From the NCBI RefSeq assembly GCF_036881825.1, contig NZ_JBAJMW010000001.1, positions 558,001 through 622,000 on the forward strand: a DNA stretch of 64,000 nt, in the 5' to 3' direction. Shown here piece by piece: positions 1 through 8,886 of this stretch. A model generated the notes under the pieces. The model made no database searches, was not told the origin of the DNA, and was given only the letters and a program-made list of their open reading frames with translations. Source of the DNA: Tersicoccus mangrovi (lineage in GTDB: Bacteria; Actinomycetota; Actinomycetes; Actinomycetales; Micrococcaceae). Positions within the stretch are counted from its first letter, which is position 1. Every line of letters starts with the position of its first letter. Made by a program: the position numbers and the translations under genes.

Positions 1-1112
1 ATCCTCGCCATCCCCCCCAGGCGGTCGATCGCCGTCGTGCCTCCTCGGCGCTCGATCAGCCCGGTGACGAGGAACAGTGCGGTCTGCACGACGATGTGGT
101 GGACGACGTAGTAGACGGTGGCTCCGAGGCCGACGCGGGAGGAGAGCGCGAGCCCGAAGATCATGTAGCCGATGTGGCTGACCAGGGTGAAGGAGAGCAG
201 ACGTTTGATGTCGGTCTGGGCGAGCGCGCCGAGGATGCCGACGACGAGCGTGAACAGGGCGACGACCATGAGCAGAGCGTTCAGCTCGTCCCCGGGGAAG
301 AGCAGGGTCTCGAGCCGGACGATCGCGTAGACGCCGACCTTGGTCAGCAGGCCCGCGAAGACGGCCGTCACGGGGGCCGGCGCGGTCGGGTACGAGTCGG
401 GCAGCCAGAAGGAGAGCGGGAAGACGGCGGCCTTGATGCCGAAGGCGACGAGCAGCATCAGGTGCAGCAGCGTCTGGGTGCCCGGGTCGAGGTGGGAGAC
501 CTTGACGGCGATGTCCGCGAGGTTGACGGTGCCGGTGGCGGCGTAGACCAGAGCGATCGCGATCAGGAACAGCATCGAGGAGATGACGCTGACCACCACG
601 TAGGTCACGCCGGCCCGGATCCGTGGGGAGGTACCGCCGAGGGTGATGAGGACGTAGCTGGCGGTCAGCAGGATCTCGAAGCCGACGTAGAGGTTGAACA
701 GGTCCCCGGCGAGGAACGCGTTGGACACCCCGGCCACGAGGATGAGGAAGGCCGGGTGGAACACCGAGATCGGCTCCTCCTCCTCACCACCCGCGGCGCC
801 CTGCGCGGTGGCGTAGACGAGCACCGCGAGACTGACGACGCTGGAGACCACGAGCATCAGGGCGGAGAACTGGTCGACGACCATGACGATGCCATGCGGC
901 GCCGGCCAGCCGCCGAGGTCGATCGACCGCGGCCCCTGGTTCCACGTGTTGGCCAGGATCACGCACTCGAGCACGAGCGTCGCCGCCAGGATGCCGTTGG
1001 ACATGAGGGCCTGCGCGCGGCGCCGGCGGATCAGCAGGAAGGCCAGGGCCGCCCCGAGAAAGGGCAGCACGACGGCGAGCGGCGCGAGGGAGACGATCGA
1101 GAAGCCGGTCAT
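1..1112 (-). CDS. mrpD: Na+/H+ antiporter subunit D (MrpD/MnhD), 3'-truncated by window edge
   Basis: Membrane-embedded proton-translocating subunit of the multi-subunit Mrp antiporter, homologous to complex I ND2/ND4/ND5. About 370 codons are visible and the frame runs off position 1 without a stop. The translation is almost all hydrophobic helices and carries the family motif GLLTKVGVYAIVR (with the proton-path lysine) and LSFTLVSHIGYMIFG. Start choice: ATG at 1112 overlaps the TGA of mrpC (1111-1109) as ATGA, indicating translational coupling. The remaining subunits (E, F, G) are expected to the left of the window. Family assignment is firm; ion specificity is not readable from the sequence. 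Confidence 0.93.
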   Translation of the reverse strand, partial: MTGFSIVSLAPLAVVLPFLGAALAFLLIRRRRAQALMSNGILAATLVLECVILANTWNQGPRSIDLGGWPAPHGIVMVVDQFSALMLVVSSVVSLAVLVYATAQGAAGGEEEEPISVFHPAFLILVAGVSNAFLAGDLFNLYVGFEILLTASYVLITLGGTSPRIRAGVTYVVVSVISSMLFLIAIALVYAATGTVNLADIAVKVSHLDPGTQTLLHLMLLVAFGIKAAVFPLSFWLPDSYPTAPAPVTAVFAGLLTKVGVYAIVRLETLLFPGDELNALLMVVALFTLVVGILGALAQTDIKRLLSFTLVSHIGYMIFGLALSSRVGLGATVYYVVHHIVVQTALFLVTGLIERRGGTTAIDRLGGMAR

Positions 1113-1630
1113 GCGTCCACCCCCCGGTGACTCCCGTGACCCGCGGCGCGCGCGGCGTCGGTGTGCCCGGGTCGGCCCGGCCGCTCGTCCTCGTCCTCCA
1201 GCGGCGTTTCCGTCGCCCCGGTGAACTCCGAGGTGTCGTCGGGGATGACGGCGTCCTCCTCCCGCTGGAAGCTGGGCTGGTGGGCCACACGGCGGTCCTC
1301 GATGTCGTCCTGCACGTCGTCCTGGCGCGCGAGCGTCCACGAGCGGTAGATGACGCCGAGCAGGAACGCGGTGACCGCGAAGCTGATGACGATGGCGGTC
1401 AGGGTCAGGGCCTGCGGCACCGGGTCGGTGTAGGCGTGGGGATCGGTGCCGGAGACGACGATCGGCGCCATCCCGGCGGCCCCGGCGGTGGCCAGCAGCA
1501 GCAGGTTGGTCGCGTTGGTGATGAGGATCAGCCCGAGCATCACCCGGGTGAGGGACCGCTCGAGCAGCAGGTACACGCCGCACGTGTACAGGACGCCCAT
1601 GACGACCAGGAGGGTCACATTGATGCTCAC
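1109..1630 (-). CDS. mrpC: Na+/H+ antiporter subunit C (MrpC/MnhC, NuoK-like)
   Basis: Small 173-residue membrane subunit of the Mrp antiporter, homologous to NuoK. The first ~105 residues form three hydrophobic helices with the NuoK-like stretch GLILITNATNLLLLA and the conserved DPVPQALTLTAIVI segment. An acidic, charged cytoplasmic tail of about 60 residues follows, longer than in Bacillus MrpC (~110 residues) but common in actinobacteria. Start: GTG at 1630 overlaps the stop of mrpA (1629-1627) as GTGA; no better in-frame start lies nearby. The downstream overlap with mrpD is also 4 bp, so A-C-D form one tightly coupled minus-strand operon. Confidence 0.92.
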   Translation of the reverse strand: MSINVTLLVVMGVLYTCGVYLLLERSLTRVMLGLILITNATNLLLLATAGAAGMAPIVVSGTDPHAYTDPVPQALTLTAIVISFAVTAFLLGVIYRSWTLARQDDVQDDIEDRRVAHQPSFQREEDAVIPDDTSEFTGATETPLEDEDERPGRPGHTDAARAAGHGSHRGVDA

Positions 1631-4569
1631 CCGTGCCCCACCTCCGCCGGGATCCGCGACTGTTCGCTGCGCCGGTCCACCTCGGCGCCGAGGCTGCGCA
1701 GCACGTCGAGCACGAGGCCCACCACGACGAGGTAGACGCCGATGTCGAAGAGGGTCGAGGTGACGATCTTGACGTGCCCGAACACGATCCAGTCCATCTG
1801 CAGGATGGCCGTCTGGAACACCTGCCCGCCGAAGAAGAGGGGCAGCACCCCGGACACGCAGGCGATGGTCAGGCCGCCGCCGAGCAGCTGGCCGGCGGTC
1901 AGGACGGTGGCCTCGGCGAGCTCGAACCGGCCACCGGCGAGGTACCGGACGGTGAGGGCGAGGCCGGCCACGAGGCCACCGGCGAAGCCGCCGCCGGGCG
2001 CGTTGTGGCCGTTGAGCAGCAGGAAGACGGAGAACAGCACCATGGTGTGGAAGATCAGCCGCGTCATCACCTCGAAGAGGATCGAGCGGCGTTCCGGGGC
2101 CAGCGTGCGCCCGGCCACGAGCCAGGGATCCCGGTCCGTGTCCGCGAACCGGCGGACGGCGGCGAGCCCGGCGGGGTCGCCGGCCCGGCTGCGGCCGACC
2201 GAGGCGATCTGCTCCGGCGTCGCCCGCTGGAGGGGGCGGCCCCGGCCGTGCACGAACACGAGGGACGCGACGCCGGTGGCGGCGGCCGCGAGCACCGTGA
2301 TCTCGCCGAAGGTGTCCCACGCGCGGATGTCGACGAGGGTCACGTTGACGATGTTCAGGCCGCCGCCCCCGTGATAGGCGAGGTCCGGGAAGGCCAGGGA
2401 GATCGGCTCGGCCGTCCTCGACGCCATCGCGGTCGCCGCGACGAAGACCATGCCGCCGCCCACGGCGAGGGCCAGCACCAGCCGACCGAGCCGGAAGCTG
2501 GACGCGGTCCGCCGCCACAGCCGCGCGGGCAGCACCCGCAGGGCGAGGACGAGGGCGACGAGGACGATGGTCTCGACCAGCATCTGCGTCAGCGCCAGGT
2601 CCGGTGCGCCCTGCAGGGCGAAGATCACGACCATCCCGTAGCCGGTGACCGAGACCATCAGCACGGCCAGGAAGCGCTTGGACGCGCGGGTGGCGGCGAC
2701 GGCGCCGAAGACGACGCACGCGCCGACGGCGATCTGGACGGGGCTGTCGGCGAGCAGCCACTGCGGGGCGCCGGCGGCGGAGGTGCCCGCGGGGCCGCCC
2801 GCGACGGCCGCGGCCCCGACGGAGGCGACGACGAACACGCCGAGGATGATGAAGAGGTAGAACACCAGGGAGCCGCGCTGGGTGCGGCCCGTGGTCCACA
2901 CCGCCACGATGTCGAGGGCGTTGACGACGTCGCGGTAGACGATGTCCGCCGCCCGTATCCGGGGCAGGCCGGCCTGCACCCGTTCGACGCGTTCGCGCAG
3001 CACGACGAGCGTGAGGCCGAGGGCGAGGGTGATCGCCGTCAGTCCGAGCGCGACCGTGAATCCGTGCCACAGGGCCAGGTAGGGGTCCTTCGCCCCGGCC
3101 TCGGCCGGGAACGCCTGCAGGTAGGGGCCGATCCACGCGTTGACCGGGGCCGGCCACAGCCCGTAGAGGACGGTCAGCACGGTGAGGACCACCGGCGAGG
3201 CGAGGAAGAGCGGGGTCGGGGCCGGGAAGTCGATCGGGTCGACGCCGTGCTTGGTGGTGAACGCGCCCCACAGGAAACGGCCGCTGTAGGCGACGGTCAG
3301 CACCGACCCGGCGACGATGCCGATCAGCCCGAGCAGCCCCCAGAGGCCGTCGACCTCGGCGGCGTGCACGAAGGCCTCGTACGCCGACTCCTTCGCCACG
3401 AAGCCGCCGAGGAAGGGGATCCCGGCCATCGAGGCGGCACCGATGACGCCGACGACGGCGAGCAGGGGCGCCTGCGCGCCGACGCCGCTGAGCCGCCGGG
3501 TGTCACGGGTGCCGGCCTGGTGGTCGATGATCCCGACGACGAGGAACAGGGTGGCCTTGAAGAGCCCGTGGGCGAGCACGAGGGCGAGACCGGCGAGCGC
3601 CGTCTCCCGCGTGCCGGCGCCCGCGTTCAGGGCGAGGAAGCCGAGCTGGCTGACGGTGCCGTAGGCGAGGATCAGCTTGATGTCCGTCTGCCGCAGCGCG
3701 GTCCAGCCGCCCAGCAGCATCGTCCCGGCGCCGACGATCAGCAGCAGCCACCGCCACAGGGGGCTCTCCCCGAACACCGGCGCGAACAGGGCGATCAGGT
3801 AGATGCCGGCCTTGACCATCGCGGCGGCGTGCAGGTAAGCGCTGACCGGGGTCGGGGCCGCCATGGCGCCCGGCAGCCAGAAGTGGAACGGCAGCAGCGC
3901 GGACTTGGTGATGGCCCCGGCCAGGATCAGCACGAGGGCGAGGGAGACCGCCGGGCCGTGCTCGAGCAGGGCCGGCCCGAGGGCGAGGATCGCGGAGACG
4001 CGGTAGGTGCCGGCGACCGTGCCGAGGACGACGAGCCCGACCAGCATCGCCAGGCCGCCCGCCGTCGTGACGACGAGGGCCTGCAGGGCAGAACGGCGGG
4101 CGGAGAGTTTGTTCCGGTTGTACCCGATCAGCAGGTACGACAGGATCGTCGTGATCTCCCAGAAGACGAACAGCAGGATCAGGTCGTCGGCGACGACGAG
4201 CCCGACCATGGCGCCGGAGAAGGCGAGCAGCTGCGCCCCGAAGGCGGGCAGGGACGCGTCGCCCGCGTGGAAGTAGCGGGTGCAGTAGAGCAGGACGAGG
4301 GCGCCCACCCCCAGGATCAGCACGCAGAACAGCCAGCTCAGCGCGTCCATCCGGAACTCGAGCGCCAGGTCCAGCTGGGGAACCCAGGGCACGCCCTCGC
4401 GGATGGCGGCGCCGGGACCGGCATGGGTCGGCCCGTACTGCGAGAGCAGCCACACGAGGCTGCCGGCGGGGACGGCGGCGAGGGCGCCGAATCCGACGGT
4501 ACGGCCGGCGCGGAAGAGGAGCGGGGCGGCGAGGGCGACGATCGCGTGGATCGCGAGGACGGCGATCAC
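1627..4569 (-). CDS. mrpA: Na+/H+ antiporter subunit A with fused subunit B (MrpAB)
   Basis: A 980-residue membrane protein, the largest Mrp subunit. Order: an ND5-like proton-antiporter domain (about 70-480) with FVFWEITTILSYLLIGY carrying the conserved Glu138; a further hydrophobic region and a DUF4040-like segment (about 600-690, MVSVTGYGMVVIFALQGAPD); and a complete MnhB/MrpB domain (about 830-960, NGHNAPGGGFAGGLVAGL). Subunit B is therefore fused to A, as is frequent in actinobacteria, whereas Bacillus keeps them separate. The complex uses proton influx to export Na+ and supports alkali and salt tolerance. ATG start at 4569, first gene of the operon; its promoter must lie in the 208-bp divergent region shared with the MFS gene. 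Confidence 0.95.
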   Translation of the reverse strand: MIAVLAIHAIVALAAPLLFRAGRTVGFGALAAVPAGSLVWLLSQYGPTHAGPGAAIREGVPWVPQLDLALEFRMDALSWLFCVLILGVGALVLLYCTRYFHAGDASLPAFGAQLLAFSGAMVGLVVADDLILLFVFWEITTILSYLLIGYNRNKLSARRSALQALVVTTAGGLAMLVGLVVLGTVAGTYRVSAILALGPALLEHGPAVSLALVLILAGAITKSALLPFHFWLPGAMAAPTPVSAYLHAAAMVKAGIYLIALFAPVFGESPLWRWLLLIVGAGTMLLGGWTALRQTDIKLILAYGTVSQLGFLALNAGAGTRETALAGLALVLAHGLFKATLFLVVGIIDHQAGTRDTRRLSGVGAQAPLLAVVGVIGAASMAGIPFLGGFVAKESAYEAFVHAAEVDGLWGLLGLIGIVAGSVLTVAYSGRFLWGAFTTKHGVDPIDFPAPTPLFLASPVVLTVLTVLYGLWPAPVNAWIGPYLQAFPAEAGAKDPYLALWHGFTVALGLTAITLALGLTLVVLRERVERVQAGLPRIRAADIVYRDVVNALDIVAVWTTGRTQRGSLVFYLFIILGVFVVASVGAAAVAGGPAGTSAAGAPQWLLADSPVQIAVGACVVFGAVAATRASKRFLAVLMVSVTGYGMVVIFALQGAPDLALTQMLVETIVLVALVLALRVLPARLWRRTASSFRLGRLVLALAVGGGMVFVAATAMASRTAEPISLAFPDLAYHGGGGLNIVNVTLVDIRAWDTFGEITVLAAAATGVASLVFVHGRGRPLQRATPEQIASVGRSRAGDPAGLAAVRRFADTDRDPWLVAGRTLAPERRSILFEVMTRLIFHTMVLFSVFLLLNGHNAPGGGFAGGLVAGLALTVRYLAGGRFELAEATVLTAGQLLGGGLTIACVSGVLPLFFGGQVFQTAILQMDWIVFGHVKIVTSTLFDIGVYLVVVGLVLDVLRSLGAEVDRRSEQSRIPAEVGHG

Positions 4570-4777
4570 GGCACCCTCCTCGCACTCGGCTCGACGGCGC
4601 CCGCTGGCGTCGGGGGCCCGGACCCCACCATGGCGCCGGCGGCAGGGCCGCGACGGTGGTGGGGACGAAAGGACCGGTCACGGCGGGGCGCGAGTCGAGA
4701 TCGGACGCCGTGACGACCGTTTCAGCCTATCAAGCGCGCCAACCGGGCCGGCGCGCACTGCGGGTTATCCTGCAGCC

Positions 4778-6130
4778 ATGCGAACAGCCGGCGGTCCCGC
4801 ACGGAGGGGTCCCGCGCGAAGGGGTCCCGCACGAGGGGGAGCCGGACGGACCGACCGACGCCAGGTGCTGGCGTGGGCGTGGTGGGACTGGGGCGACTCG
4901 GCGATCAATGCCGTGATGACGACCTTCGTCTTCACCGTCTACCTCACCTCGTCCTCGTTCGGCGACCCCGACCACGCCTCGTCGGTGCTCGGCTGGGCGC
5001 TCGGCGCCTCCGGTCTCGCCGTCGCCGTCCTCGCTCCCGTGACCGGCCAGCGGGCCGACCTGGCCGGGAGGCGACGATTCTGGCTCGCGGTGCACACCGG
5101 CATCGTCGTCGTCACGACCGCCGCCTGCTTCCTCGTGCGGCCGGCCCCGGAGTTCCTGCTGCTCGGCGCGATCCTGATCGCCGTGGCCAACGTCTTCAAC
5201 GAGTTCGCCGGCGTCAACTACAACGCGATGCTCCCCCAGATCAGCACGCCGGCCACGATCGGCCGGGTCTCGGGCCTCGGCTGGTCGATGGGCTACGTCG
5301 GCGGCATCCTGGCCCTCGCCGTCGTGCTGTTCGGGTTCGTGCAGCCGAACCTGCTGCGGATCCCGACCGCCGACGCCCTGAACATCCGCACCGTGGCCCT
5401 GTTCTCCGCCCTGTGGTTCGCCGTCTTCGCCCTGCCGGTGCTCACGCGGGTGCCGGAGATCCGGCCGGACGTCGCCGGGGAGCGGGTCGGCTTCCTCGCC
5501 TCGTACCGGGTGCTGGTGCGCCGGGTGATCGCCCTCTACCGCCGCAGCCCGCACACGGTGTACTTCCTGGCCGCGAGCGCCGTGTTCCGGGACGGCCTGG
5601 CCGCCATCTTCACGTTCGGCGGGGTGATCGCGGCCGGCACGTTCGGCTTCACCCTGTCCCAGGTGATCGTCTTCGCGATCGCGGGCAACGTGGTCGCCGC
5701 GGTAGGGGCGGCCACGGGAGGCGTGCTGGACGACCGACTCGGTCCCCGCCGCGTGATCATCCTGTCCCTGCTGGGGCTGCTCGCCTCCGGCACGGCCATG
5801 CTGTTCATGACGAGCCAGGCGGGCTTCTGGGTGTGCGGCCTCGTCCTGTGCCTCTTCGTCGGGCCCGCGCAGGCCTCCGCACGCTCGTTCCTCGGCCGTC
5901 TCGCGCCCGCGGGACAGGAGGGCGAGCTGTACGGCCTCTACGCGACGACGGGCCGCGCGGTCAGCTTCCTCGCGCCCACCCTGTTCGCCGCCGCGGTGAC
6001 GCTCTTCGGGGCGCAGCGATGGGGCATCCTCGGCATCCTCGTCGTGCTGCTGGCGGGCCTGCTGGTGCTGCTGCCCGTGCACCCGCCCGAGCACGCGCCG
6101 CAGCCGGACCCGATCGACGTCGGGCGCTGA
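4778..6130 (+). CDS. UMF1-type (Atg22-like) MFS permease
   Basis: A 450-residue permease with about 12 hydrophobic segments. The opening WAWWDWGDSAINAVMTTFVF and the following FNEFAGVNYNAMLPQIS and GLGWSMGYVGGILAL segments are typical of the UMF1 family, related to the yeast vacuolar effluxer Atg22. The substrate is unknown. The ATG at 4778 is chosen; it is followed by an odd, basic, Gly/Pro/Arg-rich leader of about 25 residues encoded by near-repeats of ggtcccgc, so a later start cannot be excluded. Divergent from mrpA and convergent with dcd. The frame is open far upstream, but that part is shadow of the intergenic region. Confidence 0.85.
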   Translation: MRTAGGPARRGPARRGPARGGAGRTDRRQVLAWAWWDWGDSAINAVMTTFVFTVYLTSSSFGDPDHASSVLGWALGASGLAVAVLAPVTGQRADLAGRRRFWLAVHTGIVVVTTAACFLVRPAPEFLLLGAILIAVANVFNEFAGVNYNAMLPQISTPATIGRVSGLGWSMGYVGGILALAVVLFGFVQPNLLRIPTADALNIRTVALFSALWFAVFALPVLTRVPEIRPDVAGERVGFLASYRVLVRRVIALYRRSPHTVYFLAASAVFRDGLAAIFTFGGVIAAGTFGFTLSQVIVFAIAGNVVAAVGAATGGVLDDRLGPRRVIILSLLGLLASGTAMLFMTSQAGFWVCGLVLCLFVGPAQASARSFLGRLAPAGQEGELYGLYATTGRAVSFLAPTLFAAAVTLFGAQRWGILGILVVLLAGLLVLLPVHPPEHAPQPDPIDVGR

Positions 6131-6160
6131 CGCCGCGGGAGCGCGCTCGTCCGCGCAGTG

Positions 6161-6192
6161 GTCGCCTCAGCTGGCCTCGTCGCCTCAGCTGG
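6161..6192. repeat. 14-bp direct repeat between MFS gene and dcd
   Basis: GTCGCCTCAGCTGG occurs at 6161-6174 and again at 6179-6192, separated by 4 bp. The second copy runs into the 3' end of dcd. It sits in the short convergent gap between two stop codons. It looks like a local duplication; no function is inferred. Confidence 0.6.
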
Positions 6193-6766
6193 GCAGCTGC
6201 GTGCGGTGGAAGTTCAGGTGCGACCGGGACGCCGTCGGGCCGCGCTGCCCCTGGTACCGGTTGCCGTAGGGACCACTGCCGTAGGGGTGCTCGGCGGCGG
6301 AGGACAGCTGGAAGAAGCACAGCTGGCCGATCTTCGAGCCCGGCCACAGCTTGATCGGCAGGGTCGCGACGTTGGAGAGCTCGAGCGTCACGTGCCCCGA
6401 GAAGCCGGGATCGATGAAGCCGGCCGTCGAGTGGGTCAGCAGGCCCAGGCGGCCCAGGGAGGACTTGCCCTCCAACCGTGCCGCGATGTCGTCGGGCAGA
6501 CTCACCACCTCGTACGTCGATCCGAGCACGAACTCCCCCGGGTGCAGGATGAAGGGCTCGTCGGGATCGACCTCGACCAGGCGGGTCAGCTCGCTCTGCT
6601 CGATCGAGGGGTCGATGTGCGCGTACTTGTGGTTGTCGAAGAGCCGGAAGAACCGGTCGATCCGGACGTCGACGCTCGAGGGCTGGATCATCTCGTCCTG
6701 CAGCGGATCGAGCACGATCCGGGCGTCGTCGAGCTGGCGGCGGATGTCGCGGTCGGAGAGCAGCAC
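6185..6766 (-). CDS. dcd: dCTP deaminase
   Basis: A 193-residue cytosolic enzyme of the trimeric dUTPase/Dcd fold that deaminates dCTP for dTTP synthesis. Visible signatures are IQPSSVDVRI near residue 28, LEGKSSLGRLGLLTHSTAGF near residues 98-117, GHVTLELSN with the catalytic Glu129, and KLWPGSKIGQLCFF. Length and C-terminus (GQRGPTASRSHLNFHRTQL) match actinobacterial Dcd, which in Mycobacterium is bifunctional and yields dUMP directly; that activity here is inferred from the family only. ATG start, single-gene unit on the minus strand. Confidence 0.95.
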   Translation of the reverse strand: MLLSDRDIRRQLDDARIVLDPLQDEMIQPSSVDVRIDRFFRLFDNHKYAHIDPSIEQSELTRLVEVDPDEPFILHPGEFVLGSTYEVVSLPDDIAARLEGKSSLGRLGLLTHSTAGFIDPGFSGHVTLELSNVATLPIKLWPGSKIGQLCFFQLSSAAEHPYGSGPYGNRYQGQRGPTASRSHLNFHRTQLPS

Positions 6767-6960
6767 GTCGAGCAGGATAACCGACTCGAGATGATCGCGG
6801 CTTACAGATCACGGTGAGGTGTCGATAACACACTCAGAGAGCCTTCTGGTGGCGCCACGCCGTGACACGGATTACTGTTCCGTAACGACGCAACGGCATG
6901 GTCTCGAGCCGCCACCGAAGGGTGACCGCGTTGCCCTGATTCGCCTGCCTGAGGAATCCC

Positions 6961-8355
6961 ATGCCCAGACGACTTCTGGCCTGCCTGCTGGCCTGCCTGT
7001 TCACCACCACCGCCGTCGTGACGACGGCCCCGGCCGCCTCGGCCCTCCCGATCGTCGCTCCGGCGTCCGCGAGCGACATCGTCCACGATTCGAACCTCAC
7101 CCAGGTCCGGGACCTGCTCAACGGTATCAATGCGTACCGGGCGTCCAAGGGCCTCAGGCCGGTCAAGTACAGCCCGACCGTCTCGGTGATGAGCCAGGAA
7201 TGGTCCAACCGCATCGCCGCCAACGAGACGCCGTACACCCACCGCCCCAACTTCTGGACCGACCCGCGGGTCGGTGGCCCCGTGACCAACGTGCACGAGA
7301 TCATCGCCGTGGCCTGGAGCCGGAACGCCTCCGCGCTGATCGCCTGGTGGAAGACCTCGCCCGCCCACAACGCGGCGCTGATCGACCCCAACGTCAACGT
7401 GATCGGCGTCGGCGTGACCTTCACCAACGGCAACTACGTCACCACGCCCACCCGGTACACCATGTGGGGCGTCGTCAACCTCTTCCACTACAACCCGGTG
7501 CCGTCCAACGCGACGTCGACCGTGACCTCGACGCCGAGCAGCGGGCCCGCGCCGACGGCCGCTCCCGCGGGCATCTGCCCCGCCGGTGTCGCCGGGCACG
7601 CCACGACGACGCCGCCGGCCGCGGCCTCGATCCGCAGCACCGCGGACGTGCTCGCCGTCGACACCGCCGGCGTCCTGTGGGACTACCCCGCGACCGGCGG
7701 CGGCAGCCTGGCGTCGCGCCGTTCGCTGATGACCGGCTTCGGGGGTGCCCAGGATGCGTTCGCCGCCGACTGGAACCAGGACGGCGTCGTCGACGTCGTC
7801 ACCATCTGGCGCTCCGGCCTGCTGACCCTCAACCGGGGACTGGCCGGCGGCGGGTTCGGCGGTGCCGTGCAGATCGGCAACGGCTGGGCGGGCATGACCG
7901 CCACCGTGGGCCTGTGGTGCTCCGGCGACCGCTTCCCGGCCATCGTCGCCCACCGGCCCGACGGGACCATGCTCTACTACCGCAACGCGACCGGCACCGG
8001 CGCGAGCAACGGCATCAAGATCGGTGCCGGCTGGCAGGGCCTGAAGTTCAGCATGGCGGACGTCGACGGCAACGGCAGCGCGGACCTGGCCGTGCGCCGG
8101 GGAGACGGGTCGATGCTGCTGTACCGCTCCGACGGTCGCGGCCACTTCCTCTCCGAGGCGCGCCGCACCATCGGGTCCGGATGGGGTCCCGTGGTCAGCA
8201 CCCGCACGCTGTACGGCTACACCGGTGCCGGCAGCAAGGGTCTCGTCGCCAAGTGGACCGACGGTCGCCTGAGCTACTACCCGATCGCGAGCGGCGGCCT
8301 GCGTGCCGGCTCGGCGGAGGGGCACGGCTGGACCTCGTACGCGCTGGTCAAGTGA
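6961..8355 (+). CDS. secreted CAP/SCP-domain protein with C-terminal VCBS/FG-GAP-like repeats
   Basis: 464 residues. A Sec signal peptide is clear (MPRRLL, hydrophobic core, cleavage probably after APAASA near residue 28). Residues ~45-185 form a CAP (cysteine-rich secretory protein/SCP) domain: LLNGINAYRASKGLRPV, SQEWSNRIAA, THRPNF, HEIIAVAWSRN and SPAHNAALIDPN. An Ala/Pro/Thr/Ser linker follows to ~residue 210. The last ~250 residues contain beta-propeller-type repeats with Ca-binding-like DWNQDGVVDVV and DVDGNGSADLAVRRGDGSMLLYR. Two cysteines (GICPAG and GLWCSG) could pair. Exported, probably extracellular; the molecular role of bacterial CAP proteins is mostly unknown. Transcribed alone between dcd (divergent) and tRNA-Gly. 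Confidence 0.85.
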   Translation: MPRRLLACLLACLFTTTAVVTTAPAASALPIVAPASASDIVHDSNLTQVRDLLNGINAYRASKGLRPVKYSPTVSVMSQEWSNRIAANETPYTHRPNFWTDPRVGGPVTNVHEIIAVAWSRNASALIAWWKTSPAHNAALIDPNVNVIGVGVTFTNGNYVTTPTRYTMWGVVNLFHYNPVPSNATSTVTSTPSSGPAPTAAPAGICPAGVAGHATTTPPAAASIRSTADVLAVDTAGVLWDYPATGGGSLASRRSLMTGFGGAQDAFAADWNQDGVVDVVTIWRSGLLTLNRGLAGGGFGGAVQIGNGWAGMTATVGLWCSGDRFPAIVAHRPDGTMLYYRNATGTGASNGIKIGAGWQGLKFSMADVDGNGSADLAVRRGDGSMLLYRSDGRGHFLSEARRTIGSGWGPVVSTRTLYGYTGAGSKGLVAKWTDGRLSYYPIASGGLRAGSAEGHGWTSYALVK

Positions 8356-8662
8356 TGCCGACCCGCTGAGCTCTGCCCGCTCGCACCGATCCTCACCCAC
8401 CGATGGCTCGCATCGGTCCGCCCGCTGATCCGTGCGGCGCTCTCCGGGGCGCCGCGCGATGGCCTCGGGCGGACCGGGACGGGCCGTCGGCCGGCCCCGG
8501 CGCATCGAGTGGAGCACGCAACGGCACCGAGGCGTCCGCGCGTCGCCGGGTGGGTCGCCGTGGTGTGGAGGGCAGGTCGGGGTGCGCTAGGCTGTCCGAT
8601 GACGTCGCGCCGTGATCACGGTGCTCCGACGGGGCCAGGACCCGGCGGGAAACGGCGTCGAT
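8356..8662. other. intergenic region, no gene seen
   Basis: 307 bp between the CAP-protein stop and tRNA-Gly. The only structure noted is a weak hairpin at 8399-8417 (ACCGATG, loop gctcg, CATCGGT) that lacks a T-run and may end the upstream transcript. ORFs crossing this stretch on either strand have no recognisable product. Confidence 0.5.
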
Positions 8663-8736
8663 GCGGCTGTAGCTCAATGGTAGAGCGCACGCTTCCCAAG
8701 CCTGATACGCGGGTTCGATTCCCGTCAGCCGCTCCA
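8663..8736 (+). tRNA. tRNA-Gly (anticodon CCC)
   Basis: Cloverleaf with acceptor GCGGCTG pairing CAGCCGC, D-arm GCTC/GAGC, anticodon loop TTCCCAA (anticodon CCC, reads GGG), T-loop TTCGATT with stem GCGGG/CCCGT, discriminator T and an encoded CCA. The anticodon stem (CACGC/GCCTG) has one C-C mismatch in the middle. 74 nt including CCA. Single tRNA, followed by a hairpin at 8749-8787. Confidence 0.96.
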
Positions 8737-8748
8737 CCACCCACGCCG

Positions 8749-8787
8749 ACGGCGCCGGGTCCGTTCTCACCGACGGGCCGGCGCCGT
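8749..8787 (+). terminator. probable terminator of tRNA-Gly
   Basis: GC-rich stem-loop 12 nt after the tRNA: left arm ACGGCGCCGGGTCCGT (8749-8764), loop, right arm ACGGGCCGGCGCCGT (8773-8787), 10 bp perfect at the base. Only TCG follows, so the U-tract is poor, as is common in high-GC genomes. Confidence 0.6.
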
Positions 8788-8886
8788 TCGCGTTCGTCCA
8801 CGCTGATCCCTGCGCCCTCGACCGCGGCCCGTGAGAACTGTCGGTGGCCGTCACTAGGCTGACGGAACAGCGACGGGAGGCATCAC

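Noticed and set aside
1633..4713. 1026-residue plus-strand ORF antisense to mrpA
   Set aside because: Almost only Gly, Asp, Glu, Arg, Gln and His, the mirror of a GC-rich membrane-protein gene; no domain, and mrpA is certain.
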